A DNA stretch of 64,000 bases from Macrotis lagotis (taxonomy: Eukaryota; Chordata; Mammalia; Peramelemorphia; Peramelidae): positions 188,858,991-188,922,990 of the forward strand of contig NC_133661.1 in the NCBI RefSeq assembly GCF_037893015.1. Direction: 5' to 3'. Every line of letters starts with the position of its first letter. The first letter of the stretch is position 1. The notes beneath the pieces are model-generated. The model did not search any database. It had not been told where the DNA came from and was given only the letters and a program-made list of their open reading frames with translations. The translations under genes and the position numbers were made by a program. Shown piece after piece: positions 22,630 through 34,829 of the stretch.

Positions 22630-23020
22630 AAATCATATCTGAAGTGTTATATTCAGATTTTTGGTACCAACGTGCTCAAAAATTTATTGACAGTGTAGAT
22701 ATCATCAAAAAGAAGAAACAGTATGACAATATGACACAAATTGGCATCTTGTTTTGATCAGTGGAAGAACTAGATTTGGTTAAACTTGAGAAGAGAAAAG
22801 CCAAGGATAGACATAACTGCTTTCAAGTACTTGAAGGGTGAGTGTGGATCACAGAGGGCAGAACTAAGGAAAATGGTTAGAAATTGTAAAAGGAATATAT
22901 TACTTTTGACTTAAGGAAAAATTTCCTGTAAAATTAGAGTCATCCAAAAATTGAATGGCCTTAGTAGTTTATATGTTCTATTGAAGTGAGAAGAATAAAA
23001 AAAATCTAAACAGTAACAAC
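22630..23020 (+). mobile_element. CR1/L3 LINE relic
   Basis: Order seen: cttgagaagagaaaagccaa, tgctttcaagtacttgaagg, cacagagggcagaactaagg, ttgacttaaggaaaaatttc, gagtcatccaaaaattgaat. This is the 3' part of CR1/L3-type LINEs in sense orientation. The expected tail (tgccttccaattctaagatt) appears only at 23415, beyond an L1 tail, so the relic seems to be split. Confidence 0.6.
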
Positions 23021-23049
23021 TTTGAAAGACTTGGGAACTCTTTTCAACC

Positions 23050-23300
23050 TCAGTCCAAAAGATTTCATTATGAAACTTATCTACCTCCAATTAGAGAAAT
23101 TATGACCTCAGAGTGCAAATTGAAACTTCTTTGCTTTGTTTTTGGAACATGCCTAATAAGGAAATTTGTTTTGCTTGATAATTGTATTTCTTAAGTTTTC
23201 ATTATATGGTGGATGGGAAAAGTTAGGGAGATAATTTGGAACTGCAAAACAAAAGAACAAAACAACTTGTGCTTCAAAAATAAATAAAAAGTCATAAAAA
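23050..23300 (+). mobile_element. Old L1 3' tail splitting the CR1/L3 relic
   Basis: ctcagagtgcaaattgaaac, tgcctaataaggaaatttgt, ggatgggaaaagttagggag, ataatttggaactgcaaaac and an A-rich end match the tail type of 5400-5680. Short and 5'-truncated. Confidence 0.6.
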
Positions 23301-23902
23301 GGAAAATTTAATTTGTTCTAACACTAGTGAGTTCTTCACAAATCTAGTTGACTAAGGTAAGTGTGGTAAAGAGTAAATACTTGTTTGGGGACAGATCAGG
23401 TAAATCAATCCTTCAAGTGCCTTCCAATTCTAAGATTCAATGGGTTCATCCAGAGTAATAATAAGTAGTTGTAAGATCTAAGAGTCAAAGCAAAGTATTC
23501 TACTCCTATACCACTGGAACACTAAATCTACTAAATGTAGGAACTAGACAGGATTGTTCCCTCTTTTTCCTAACTCTGACACTAAAAATCCCTCTAAATA
23601 TATGCCTTGTGTCTATTCACTTCACTGTCAACATGCAGTGATTCAACATCTGTCTTCTAGAATAATGATAAATTATTGCACTGATCCAAGTCTTTCCTTT
23701 TTAATTTTTCTTATAGAAATTGTCCTATAGTTTTTGGTTCACTTCATTCTGCAACATTTAATAAGTTTACCCGCATTTCTCTCAAGTCATCCCCCTGCCA
23801 TTGTACATTATGACACAATGATGTCATTGTTTAGTTGTTTCCCCAGTTCCTGGACACAGAATCTGAATTTATAGTTCATGTAAAAAAACACCAAACAACT
23901 TT
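23301..23902. other. Gene-free stretch with a CR1/L3 tail piece
   Basis: Apart from the CR1/L3-like tail at about 23385-23450, nothing is recognised. Confidence 0.5.
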
Positions 23903-25725
23903 GGGGCACAGCCAAGATGGTGGCATGCGAACACCCTTTCTTAGGAGCTCTCTCCAAAATATTTCAAAAACCTTAAAATTATGAGTCTAACTAAATTTTC
24001 AGGTGACAGAACCCACAAAAATATCCAATGAAGAAATTCTCAGTCCAATGTACCCTGGAAGATCATCTAAAAGTTCTGTACCTTGGGGTTGGAGCATGTC
24101 GCCCACAGCTAGGATCAGTGATGACAAGGAGCTCCAGCCTTCCAGGAATAACCCTCAGGGTGGGTTGGTCCCTGGGAGCACTGGTTCCTGGAAGCAGAAG
24201 CAGGTTCCTGACCTGCCAACCCAGGAAACACCAAGCACAACTTAGAAAATCAGTGAGAAAGCCTCTGTCATAGTGAATGAGCGCCATTGTGGCCATGATT
24301 GCAGCCCAGATCCCAGCAAATGGAAGCATACCCACAGAGCCACCCAGCAGGCAGCTACCCAGTTGCTGCTTCCAGAGGGCTCAGCCCACAGAAGGTAAGA
24401 GGGTGGGGGGAGATTTTTGAGGTTGCTGCTCTGTCCCTGGGACAAGGACTCTTGTGCTTTGTCCATATTCAGACCCTGATCACTGTCTGGGACCACCCAT
24501 TACCATAGAACAGGAATCCTCCTCACAGCTCCAGTGCAGAGGAGTGTTCTTGTGCTAATCCACAAACCAAAACACAGGTCAAGAGACCAGTTAGAATCTC
24601 TCATCAGACCTTGAAGGAACTGAGGTCCTTGTGGGAGTATCCCACATGCTGGGGAAATGATCATATAGGGAAAAAAAGGAACCTGACCATAGACAATTAT
24701 TTTGGCCCCTATATAGGATCAACACAGAAACTCAGAAGATGACAAAGTACAAGTTTGTGTATCCAAAGCTTCCAAGAAATATAATGGTTGGGTTCAGGCT
24801 ATTTTTGAGCTCAAAAACAATTTGAAAATCAAGTAAGAGGGCTGCTAGGTGGTACAGTGAATAGAGCACCGGCCCTGGAGTCAGGAGCACCTGAATTCAA
24901 GTCCAACCTCAGATGCTTAATAATTACCTAGCTGTGTGGCTTTGGGCAAGCCACTTAACCCCACTGCCTTGCAAAAACCTAAAAAAAACCCCATGAAACC
25001 CAAGGCAGTAGTTTGATAAAGGAGATCCCCAAAAAATGCTGAAGAAAATAACATGTTAAAAAATTAGTTTAGGTCAAGTGGAAAAAGCAGTCCAAAAAGT
25101 TAACCAGGAGAAGAATACCTTAAAAAGCAGAATTGGCCAGATGGAAAAGGAGAGAAGAAAACTCTCTGGAGAAAACAGCTCCTCCATTATAGAATGTACC
25201 TAAAGTTCATGGCTTTGTGAGGAATCAAGAAACAAAAGAATGAAAAACTAAAAGAAAATGTGAAATACGTTATTGAAAAAAAACAAATCCAGAAGAGACA
25301 ATTTCAAAATTATTAGGCTACCTGAAAGTCATGATACCTCATGATCCTGAAAAGGACTTTGACTCTGAAACAATTTCTATGGGAAAATTGCCCTGATATT
25401 CTAGAAGCAAAGGGCAAATTCGAAATCAAGAGAATCCACCATTTTCCTCCTGAAGGAGATCCAAGAAAACCCAGGAATATTATAGCCAAGTTCCAGAATT
25501 CCCATGTCAGAGAGTAAATATTAAAAAAAAATCCAGAATAAAGCAATCCAAATATTGTGGAGCTACAGTTAGGATTACACAGGACTTAGCAACATCTATA
25601 TTAAGTGCTCATAGGACTTGGAATATGATATTCTGGAAAGCAAATGAGCATGGAATGCAAGTGAGAATCAATACCCAGAAAAACTCAATATCCTCTTCCA
25701 GGGGAAAAGATGACCTTTTGATGAA
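23903..25725 (+). mobile_element. L1 5'UTR plus ORF1 fragment, 3' part missing
   Basis: Starts ggggcacagccaagatggtg, the typical L1 5' end with a YY1-like caagatgg core at about 23913. A GC-rich 5'UTR follows to about 24740, then broken ORF1 in sense: AGATGACAAAGTACAAG region, a coiled-coil part (KSRIGQMEKERRKLSGENSS-like, 25125-25185), the RRM entry (VKYVIEKK..IQKRQFQNY-like near 25260) and C-terminal sequence (RTWNMIFWKANEHGMQVRIN, 25615-25670). Homology ends near 25725 in unrelated DNA with no ORF2 or 3'UTR. A SINE splits it at 24839. Confidence 0.82.
24839..24994 (+). mobile_element. WSINE1/Mar1-type SINE in L1 ORF1
   Basis: gggctgctaggtggtacagt, gaatagagcaccggccctgg, agtcaggagcacctgaattc, aacctcagatgcttaataat, tacctagctgtgtggctttg, ggcaagccacttaaccccac, then gccttgcaaaaa. 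Full length, sense, close to consensus and therefore fairly young. Confidence 0.95.
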
Positions 25726-26254
25726 TCATTTTCTAATCACAATTGTACATTTTATGATTTATAATCATTTATTCCCTTTGTTTGAACATGAATTCTTCTT
25801 TATGCATAATTATGAAATAAATATTTCCTACCTTCTTCCTCTTTTAATTATGCTGGAATATTTTGTATCACAGTTATGTACTCATTTGGAGCCTCATGAG
25901 ATGAGATATCATAACCTAATTTCTGACCTTGCTTTTCAGTTTTTGCCAGAGTTCTGCAGCTCATTATTTCACGTTCTTGGAAACTACTTAGAATCACTGG
26001 CTTTACTCACCATTATGTTACCATTTTCATTTGCTTCTCTATTTCTGCACCTTCCATTTACCCTGCTTAGTTTCTGTTCTTAACCAAAACAAAATAGTGT
26101 TGATGGTTCTCTATAACAGTATAGAATATACAATATATTACTACAGTATAGAATGAGATATAATCCTGCTATTTGTGGCTTTATTTCTGCTTTCCCCCCC
26201 TCACTCTTTCCCCAAAGATTATTGATATTTTTGAGTCCTTCTGATGACTTTTTC
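25726..26254. other. Gene-free stretch, nothing recognised
   Basis: A 152-codon open frame (25625-26083) begins in L1 ORF1 sequence and runs by chance into this stretch. It resembles no protein. Nothing else is seen. Confidence 0.55.
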
Positions 26255-26440
26255 TATCTCTTTAAAATAATCATCCAGCAATTGGATTGGTATGGTATTA
26301 AGTAAATAAATTTAGCAGAAAGGTCATTTATTTTTTTTTACGTGACCTAACTATGAACAATTATGGTAGTTCCAAATGAAATCCATTTTTCTATCTCTTT
26401 TTGTCAGTGTTATAGGGGAATCATAAATTTTGACTGATTA
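26255..26440 (-). mobile_element. Old L1 ORF2 fragment
   Basis: ttggattggtatggtattaa, gtaaataaatttagcagaaa, tgacctaactatgaacaatt line up with the L1 stretch that reads aattggtatggcactgaata elsewhere in this window (37551). Short and diverged. Confidence 0.5.
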
Positions 26441-26876
26441 ACTAATTGATCCTTATTTTATATCCTTCCCCATTCCATTACTTTAAGGATAAACTCACCC
26501 TAAATATATTTGATCTATCCTTTTACCCATTTTTATTGAATTATATTTTCCATTTTTTCCTTGTCTCGCTTAACTTTTATAGGGGAAGATCGTCCTACAG
26601 AGAACTAAATTCTATGCATCTACTTTCTCCAGTCTCCCTTAATATGATCACTTATATTAGAGACTGATCTATATTTTTATCTCTCAGTTTTCTTAGTCCT
26701 ATCCACCTTGTCCATTCAAATGCACAGTTTATATGCCATGTGGATCTTTACCCTATACACTCTCTGATTTTTTGAAATTGTTCAATCAAATTTGATTTGT
26801 TGTGACAATAAATAAATCTCTGGAAATGATGTTACTTGGGAATGATGTGGGCAGGCAGCCTTAAACTTGCCAGACT

Positions 26877-26908
26877 TGGTATCTCCTTACAGTGGTATCT
26901 CCTTACAG
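26877..26908. repeat. 16-bp perfect tandem duplication
   Basis: tggtatctccttacag occurs twice back to back (26877-26892, 26893-26908). Confidence 0.95.
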
Positions 26909-27211
26909 ATTGTTCTTCAGTAGAAGCCAAGCATTTTACTTATATCTCTGCAAATGACCCTATTATTTTTACAGTTTACAATGACCACAAGCAATGAGCC
27001 TGGATTTACTTCAAAAAAAGTATGTTCATAAACAGTGATAACATATTAAATACTACCTTATACTGGACAGATAGATGATCATGGAAATAATCTTTGTTCC
27101 TTTCAAAGGGGGAAAATGATAGAAGAGAAAACTGATAGGCTCCTTTAGTGGAATAGTGTGCATTGATGGGGAACCATTTTAGAAGATGAAGATTCTATCA
27201 GTATAATCTAG

Positions 27212-27212
<1 letters not shown>

Positions 27213-27266
<54 letters not shown>
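27213..27266. repeat. (TA)n microsatellite
   Basis: A run of about 26 TA units. Confidence 0.95.
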
Positions 27267-27268
<2 letters not shown>

Positions 27269-27623
27269 TAAACACAAGTATAGGGACTTCCACATGTTGA
27301 CAAAATAATCCAGGTCAGGTGATCAGGTAGAAATAATTTTTTCTTCTTCTAACAGTGAAACATATAGAAGAATTCAAATCTGAACTGAAGGAAGCTCACT
27401 AAACTTCTCTTGCCATTCAATTATGCTAATCTGAGGCACCAAATACAATGAAGTAAATGCTTGTGTTTAATCTGCAGCTTATTTTATGGGGCACTGCCCT
27501 TCCTTCTTCCCATTCCAGACCTTCTTTAACCTAGCTCTTTAAGAAAGTCTTTCTAGGGTACAGACATTGATTCTTATTTACTTCCCATGATATTTCTAAG
27601 CTTATTCTATGTTCTTTTTTTAT

Positions 27624-27710
27624 ACTTGTTCAATTAATGGACACAATTAGGATATATTTCTAGATATTTTTTTGCACTTGTTCAATTAATGGACAGAATT
27701 AGGATATAGA
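27624..27710. repeat. 52-bp tandem duplication
   Basis: acttgttcaattaatggaca starts at 27624 and again at 27676 (period 52). The two copies differ at one base over the first ~33 and then diverge. Confidence 0.85.
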
Positions 27711-28999
27711 TATTTGAGAACCTGAGAAGGAAAAGATTAAAATAAGTAACTAAAAAATCAATTATTCCCATTGTCAATGATTTATTAAGAATCAAAAGAC
27801 AATAAACATTCAAGCTTGGTTGAGTTATAAAATACATAGTCATAAATCTACACACACATAGATAATAACCTCAATCATTGATCTCTGAGTCAGTTATCAG
27901 ATTTTTATTCAGTCTATTTTCCTCATTGGTGAACATAAGACAAAATTAAATCTTGCGGGTCATTGCAAAAATCAGTCTGAGGAAAAAGTATTTTTTTCTT
28001 CCTGGTCTGAGACTCTTTCCTTGGCTCTTTATATGAGGTCAAATGGAGATTTAGGGAACTTTTGAAGTTGAAACCTTTTAGACCTTCTTTTTCTTGGAGC
28101 TCTGTGTCTTAAATAGCTTATCTTACCTTACCTCTTTACTTATTAGCCTCACTGGAATGTCTTCCTCCTTGTTTGTTCTAATGTTCAATTTGGGTTTTAA
28201 AAACAACTTTTATATGCAGTCACAATTTTCAGTCCATAGTATTTGGTATTTTCCACAGGTTTTCAATATCCATAACCACAAATATTAAATAAAATGTAGT
28301 CATTCAAAAAGTTTCTAATTCTTCTACATTTGAGGGATTGTGGTTTGCCTTTCTATTAATCCATTAGTGATAAATCAATTTTAATTCATTATACTTATCA
28401 TAATACAATCCTAAATGAGTTATAACTGAAAGAAACCTCAAAGTTCTAATACTTTGCTACTCCCAGAATTTTAGAAATGAGCAAACTGAATCCTAAAGAA
28501 GTTAAATTATTGGCACAAAGCAAAACAGTAAATAGCAGGCATTATTTGAATCCATTCAGGTTTTATAATTCCAGATCCAGAAATGTTATCATTTTAATTT
28601 ACTGACCATTGATGCTTAAAAGCTAGTTTATTTTTTTAATTTCATTTTAACTTAAAGATTTTATTCATTTTGAGTTTTACAATTTTTCCCCTAATCTTAC
28701 ATCCCTCCCCCCACCCCCTACTGAAGGCAATTTGGAAGTTTGTACATTGCTTGCATGGTATGCATTGATCCAAACTGAATGTGACAAGAGAAAAATATGC
28801 TAAAGGAAGAAACAAAGTATAAGAAATAGCAATATCAGATAATAAGATTTCAGGTTTTTTCCTTAAATTAAAGGTAATAGTCCTTGCTCTTTGTTCAAAC
28901 TCAACAATTCTTTCTCTGGATACAGATGGTATTGTCCATTTCAGACAGCACCCAATTATCCTTGATTGTTGCACTGATGGAATGAGCAAGTTCATTGAG

Positions 29000-31900
29000 G
29001 TTGATCATTGCCCCCATGTTGCTGTTAGGGTGCACAGTGTTTTTCTGGTTCTGATCATCTCACTCAGCATCAGTTCATGCAAATCTCTCTAGGCTTCCCT
29101 GAATTCCTATCTCTTTTGGTTTCTAATAGAACTATAATTTTCTATGACATACATATACCACAGTTTCCTACGTCATTCCCCAATTGAAGGGCATTTAGTT
29201 GATTTCCAGTTCTTTGCCACCACAAACAGGGTTGCTATGAATATGTTTGTACAAGTGATGTTTTTATGCTTTTTTTCATAATCTCTTCCAAGTATAGACC
29301 CAGTAGTGAAATTTCTGGATCAAAGGGTGTGCACATTTTTCTTGCCCTTTGGGAATAATTCCAAAATTCTCTCCAGGAAAGTTGGATGAGTTCCCAGATC
29401 CACCAACAATGTATAGTGTCCCAGATTTCCCACATCCCTTCCAACATCGATCATCATCCTTTCTGCTCATATTGGCCAGTCTGAGTGGTGTAAGGTGGTA
29501 CCTCAGAGATGCTTTAATTTACATTTCTGTAATATGTAATGATTTAGATAAATTTTTCATATGACTATGGATCAGTTTGATTTCCTGATTTAAAAACTGA
29601 CTTTGCATATCCTTTGACCATTTGTCAATTGGGGATTGGCTTTTTTGAAAATTTGACTCAATTCTCTGTATATTTTAGAAATGAGTGCTTTGTCAGAAAT
29701 AATAATTGTAAAGATTGTGTTCCAGTTTTCTACATTTCTTTTGATCTTGGTTACAGTGGTTTTGACTGTGTAAAAGCTTTTTTCATTTAGTGTAATCAAA
29801 ATCATCTAGTTTGTTTTCAGTTATGTTCTTCATCTCTTCTTAATTGATAAACTGCTTCCCTTTCCATAGATGTAACAGGTAAACTATTCCTTGATCTTCT
29901 AGTTTGCTTATAATATTGATTTTTATGTCCAAATCCTGTATCTATTTGGATCTTATCTTGGGATAGGGTGAGAAGTGCTGGTCTAATCAAATTTACTTCA
30001 TACTAAATTCCAAAATTCCCAACAGTTTTTATCTAAGAGACAGCTTTTAACCCAATAGTTGGACTCTTCAGGTTTATAAAACAACTGATTATTATAATTG
30101 TCTCCTACAATTTCACCTAGTCTATTCCAATGGTTCACCACTCTATTACTTAGCCAATACCAGACAATTATGATGACTGATATTTTATCATATAATTTTA
30201 GATCAGGTAGGGCTAAGCCCCCTTCTTTTGCACTTTTTTCATTGAATCCCTGGAATTTCTTGACTTTTCATTTCCCCTTATGAATTTACTTACAAATTCT
30301 TCTAACTAATTAAAGGAAATTTTTTTTTGGAATTTTGATTGGTAGGCCATGAAACAGGTAGTTTATCTTTGGTAGAATTGTCATTTTTATTACATTACAT
30401 CTTTATTATATTACTTTTTTGTTATATTACCTATCCATGAGCAGTTTATGTTTGCCCAGTTATTTAAATCTGATTTAATTTGTGTGAGAAGTGTTTTGGA
30501 ATTGTTTCCAAAAAGTTTCTCAGTCTGTCTTGGCAGATAGATTCCCAAGTATTTTAAAATGTCTGAGGTTATGTTGAATGGGATTTGACTTTCTAGATTG
30601 TCTTACTGTAGGTTACTAGTCATACATAGAAAAGTTGAGGATTGATGAGGGTTTATTTTATATCCTGCAACTTTGTTTAAGTTGTTAATTGATTCCAGTA
30701 GTTTTTTGGATAATTTCTTGGGATTCTGTAGTTATACCATCATGTCATCTGCAAAGAGTGAGAGTTTTGTCTCTTCCTTCTGATTCTAATTCCTTCAATT
30801 TCCTTTTCATCTCTAATTGCTGAAGCTAACTTGGCTAATACAATATTGAATAGTCGTGGTGATAATGGGCATCCTTGTTTCACCCCTGATCATATTGGGA
30901 ATGTCTCTAGACACTCCCTATTGAATAAAATGCTTGTTGATGGTTTCAGATAGAAACTGCTAATTATTCTAAGGAACAGTCCATTTATTCCAACACTCTC
31001 TATTGTTTTTAGTAGGAATGGGTGCTGTATTTGGTCAAAAGATTTTTCAGCATATATTGACATAATCATGTAATTTTTGATAGGTGTGTTGTTGATATAA
31101 TTAATTATGCTAACAGTTTTCCTAATATTGGGCCAACCCTGCATTCCTAGGATAAATCCAAATTGGTCAAAATGTATTATCCTAGCGATAACTTCTTGTA
31201 ATCATTTTGCTAAGATTTGATTTAAGATTTTTGCATCTATATTCATCAGGGAGATAGGTCTATAATTTTTTTTCTGTTTTAAATCTTCCTGGTTTATGTA
31301 TCAGCACCATATTGGTGTCATAGAAAGAGTTAGGAAGAGTTCCCTCTTCCCCTATTTTCCCAAAGAGTTTATATAGAATTGGCACCAATTGTTCCTTAAA
31401 TGTTTGGTAGAAAACACTTGTGAATCCATCAAGCCCTGGAGATTTTTTCATAGGGAGTACAATGATTGCTTTTTGAATTTTTTTTTCTGAGATAGAGTTG
31501 TTTAGGTATTTACTCTCCATTTTATTTTACCTGGGCAACTTATATATTTTTAAAATATTTGTCCATTTTACTTAGATTTTTCAAATATATTGGCATATAG
31601 TTGTGCAAAGTAATTCTGAATTATTACTTTAATTTCCCCCTCATTTTTGGTGAGTTCACTTTTTTCATTTATGATACTAGCAATTTGGTTCCATTCTTTC
31701 TTTTTTTTTTAATCAAATTGACCAGAGGTTTATAAATTTTATTGGAATTTTCCTAAAACAAACTTTTAGTTTTATTTATTAATTCATTAGTTTTTATTTT
31801 GCTTTCAATTTCATTAATTTCTCATTTAATTTTTAGTATTTCTAATTTGGTATTTAATTGGGGTCTCTGAATTTGTTCTTTCTCTATTTTTAGTTGCATA

Positions 31901-32850
31901 TTTAGTTCATTGATTTCTTCTTTCTCCAATTTATTTCGGTAAGTATTTAAAGATATGATATATCCCCTGACAGTCACTTTGACTGAGTCCTGTAGGTTTT
32001 GTTATGTTGTTTCATTATTGTCATTATCTAAGATAAAATAATTAATTCTTTCTATAATTTGTTGTTTGATACATTCATTTTTTAAAATGAGGTTATTCAG
32101 TTTCCAATTATTTCTGGGTCTGTATCTCCCTGGCCCAATATTTCCTATGATTTTATTGCATTGTGATCTGAGAAAGATGTATTCACTATTTTTGCCTTTC
32201 TGCGATTGATTGTTATTTTTTTGTCACCTAGTACATGGTCAATTCTTTGTATAAATGTCATGAACTACAGAGAAAAGGGTATATTCCTTTTTATCCCTAT
32301 TCTATTTCCCCCATATGTCAATCATGTTTAGGTTTTCTAGCAATCTATTTACCTCCTTAACTTATTTTATGATTTGATTTATTTAAATCTGAGAGCAGGA
32401 AGTTGAGCTATCCCACTACTAGAGTTTTTGCTGTCTATGTCTTCCTGTAGTTCTTTGAGCTACTCCTCTAAGAATTTGGAAGTTATTCCATTTGGAAATA
32501 CATATTTAACATTGAAATCACTTTATTGTCTATGGTACCTTTTAGGAGGATATAGTTTCCTTTCTCATCTCTTTTCATGCTATCTATATTTTGCAGCTGC
32601 TTTGTCTGAGATAAAGATTGCTACCCCTGGTTTTTTCACTTCAATTGAAGCAAAATATATTTTGCTCCAACCTTTTATCTGTCCTCTATATCTGACTCTC
32701 TCTCTGCTTCAAATAGGGTTCTTAAGCAGCATATTGTAGGATTCTGGATTTTATTACATTCTGCAATTCACTTACATTTTAAGGGAGAGTTCATCCCATT
32801 CACATTCAAAGTTATGATAGCCAACTCTTTGCCCTCCATGCTATCTTCCC
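29000..32850 (-). pseudogene. L1 ORF2 (endonuclease/reverse transcriptase), broken
   Basis: Fragments in L1 ORF2 order: 31260-31520 ([20 protein letters not shown], then [20 protein letters not shown]), 30890-31144 (MQGWPNIRKTVSIINYINNT, then MSIYAEKSFDQIQHPF) and 29235-29447 (HCWWIWELIQLSW near the Cys/His-containing C-terminus). In motif A, normally SIDAEKAFD, the first catalytic Asp is Tyr (SIYAEKSFD), which would abolish reverse transcription even if the frame were whole. Endonuclease sequence lies toward 32850 but is frameshifted. Confidence 0.88.
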
Positions 32851-33082
32851 TCTCTTTGTATTTTCCCCCTTTATCTGTATTCCTCAGTATTTTATTTCTG
32901 AATATCACCCCTTCAGTGTTTATGCCCTCCTGAATCCAGCCCCTTTCCTTTCTTTCCCTTTTTCACTTTTCCCTTCCCTTCCTTCTGTTAGTTCCTCTTT
33001 TTACTCCCCTCCCTGTCTCCATCTCCCCTCCCATTTTCCCCTTTTAATACTTGAAAGGTAAGATTTTTTTAAGTTACCTGAA

Positions 33083-33085
<3 letters not shown>

Positions 33086-33122
<37 letters not shown>
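33086..33122. repeat. (TG)n microsatellite
   Basis: About 18 TG units in the ORF1-ORF2 spacer of the full-length L1. Confidence 0.95.
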
Positions 33123-33126
<4 letters not shown>

Positions 33127-33285
33127 TTAACTTTAAGCCATGTCTGAGCAGAGGAAGATCCAGGTGTTCCTCATCTCCTCTCTTCTTCGCCTCTATTACC
33201 ATAGGTCTTTTGTACCTCTTAATGTAATGAGATTTACCCCATTTAGTCCCCTCCTCCCTCCTATCTCCTTCCTGTTCCCCTTTTT

Positions 33286-33438
33286 CATTTTTTTTAGTTT
33301 TTTTGCAAGGCAAATGGGGTTTTGTAACTTGCCCAAGGCCACACATCTAAGTAATTATTAAGTGTCTGAGGCCGGATTTGAACTCAGGTACTCCTGACTC
33401 CAGGGCTGGTGCTCTATCCATTGTGCCATCTAGCTGCC
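33286..33438 (-). mobile_element. WSINE1/Mar1-type SINE with 15-bp TSD
   Basis: A poly-T-rich start, gtaacttgcccaaggccaca, aattattaagtgtctgaggc, ggatttgaactcaggtactc, and an end with ctctatccattgtgccatct then agctgcccc. Flanking copies 33271-33285 and 33439-33453 match at 14 of 15 bases. It was inserted after the host L1. Confidence 0.96.
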
Positions 33439-33829
33439 CCTGTCCCCCTTTTTAAGTAGGAAGCATTTTTAAATCATTCTGAGTCATAGAAAATTTTGAG
33501 TATCCTTCACTTCTACCTAAGTATATTCTGTCTAATAGAGTTACAATCCTTGAGAGTTATTAGTCTTTCTTCCAAGTAGGATTATAGTTAGTTTCATCCT
33601 ATTAGATAGCAATCTCATGGATAATTCACAAGTGTCCATCACTTCTGGCTAGGTAAATTCTCTCTGTTAGAGTTACAGTTCTTAAGAATTATGAGAATCT
33701 TTTTCCCTTGCTGGGATATAGCCAGTTTCATCTTATTAGGTAGCAGTCCCCCCCGCACCGCTTTTTTAACTTTTCATGGGTCCCTTGAACATCTTGTTTA
33801 ATGTCCAAATTTTCTATTTTGCTCTGGTC

Positions 33830-34820
33830 TTTTCATCAGACCTTTTCGGAATTTTTCCATTTTATAAAATGTCCATCTTTTCCCCTGAAAAAGAAGACTC
33901 AGCTTTCCTGGGTAGCTGATTCTTGGCTGCATACTAAACTCCCTTGCTCTTCAGACTATCTTCTTCCAGGCACTTTGATCCCTTAATGTTGATGCAGCCA
34001 TATCCTGCTTTATCCTTACTGTGTCTCCTTGATATTTAAATTGTTTCTTTCTGGATGCTTGACAGTTTTCTTTTATATCTGATAGTTCTGGAATTTTGTC
34101 AAAACATTCCCTGTGTTGTCATTTTAGGATCTCTTTTCGGTGGGATCTTTGTATTCTTTCAAAAACAATTTTGCCCTCTGGTTCCATGATATCAAGGCAA
34201 TTTTCCATCACTAAATCCTATAATACAAAGTCCAGACTTTTTTTCTCAACAATGTTTTCATGAAGACAAATAATTCTCAGATTTTTCCTTCTCAATCTAT
34301 TCTTGAAGTCAGTGGTTTTGCTGATGAGGTATTTTACATTTTCTTCCTTTTTTTCTATTTTTTTTTGGTTTTGTATAACAGGCTCTTGCTGTCTCATGAA
34401 GTCATTAGTCTCCACAGACTCCATTCTTTTTTCTACAGAAGAGTTTTCTTCACTTACCTTTTGCAACACCTTTTCCAATTGGTCACATCTATTTTTGAAA
34501 GACCTTTCCACTTGATCAATTGAGGTTTTGAGATAATTATTTTCTTTTTGAATTTGCCCTATTATGGATCTGAAGAAATTATTCTCATTTTGTATTTGTC
34601 CAATTGTATTTTCCAATGATTAGTTTTCTTGTTGCAAGGTGTTAATCTTTTCTTGGGTTTCTTTTCCCAAATTTTCCAATTGATTTTTAAACTCCTTTCT
34701 TATTTCACCAAGGAAGTCTTTCTGTGATAGAGACTAGATCATATTCTCTTCAGAGTTTCTAGGTCTCTCTGAGTTAGGGTCTTTTCCTTCCAAGAATTTT
34801 TCTATGGACCCTCCTTACCA
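33830..34820 (-). pseudogene. L1 ORF1 (RNA-binding coiled-coil protein), broken
   Basis: The open part at 34218-34616 reads coiled-coil repeats (TIGQIQNENNFFRS, then SIIGQIQKENNYLKT, then SIDQVERSFK), a linker (RMESVETNDFMRQQEPV) and the entry to the RNA-recognition motif (ENVKYLISKTTDFKNRLRRK). ORF1p normally trimerises through the coiled coil and coats L1 RNA. Downstream RRM/CTD sequence is frameshifted; upstream the frame is stopped by a tag near 34730. Confidence 0.82.
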
Positions 34821-34829
34821 CTGACTTTC

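Larger units (their letters stand above)
26441..28619. other. Gene-free stretch with small repeats only
   Basis: About 2.2 kb without a supported gene. It holds a 16-bp tandem duplication (26877-26908), a (TA)n run (27213-27266) and a 52-bp imperfect tandem duplication (27624-27710). The 27480-27600 part vaguely resembles L2 but is too weak to call. This is one of the longest non-LINE stretches in the right two thirds of the window. Confidence 0.55.

Noticed and set aside
24003-24508. Several overlapping open frames in a GC-rich patch, possible host exon
   Set aside because: The patch lies directly after an L1 5' terminus and before ORF1, so it is best read as an L1 5'UTR.
24839-24994. tRNA-like sequence (B-box-like motif)
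   Set aside because: It is the tRNA-derived head of a SINE; there is no complete cloverleaf and it recurs at several places in the window.
25625-26083. 152-codon open frame
   Set aside because: Its first ~35 codons are L1 ORF1 C-terminal sequence and the rest is unrelated AT-rich DNA read by chance.
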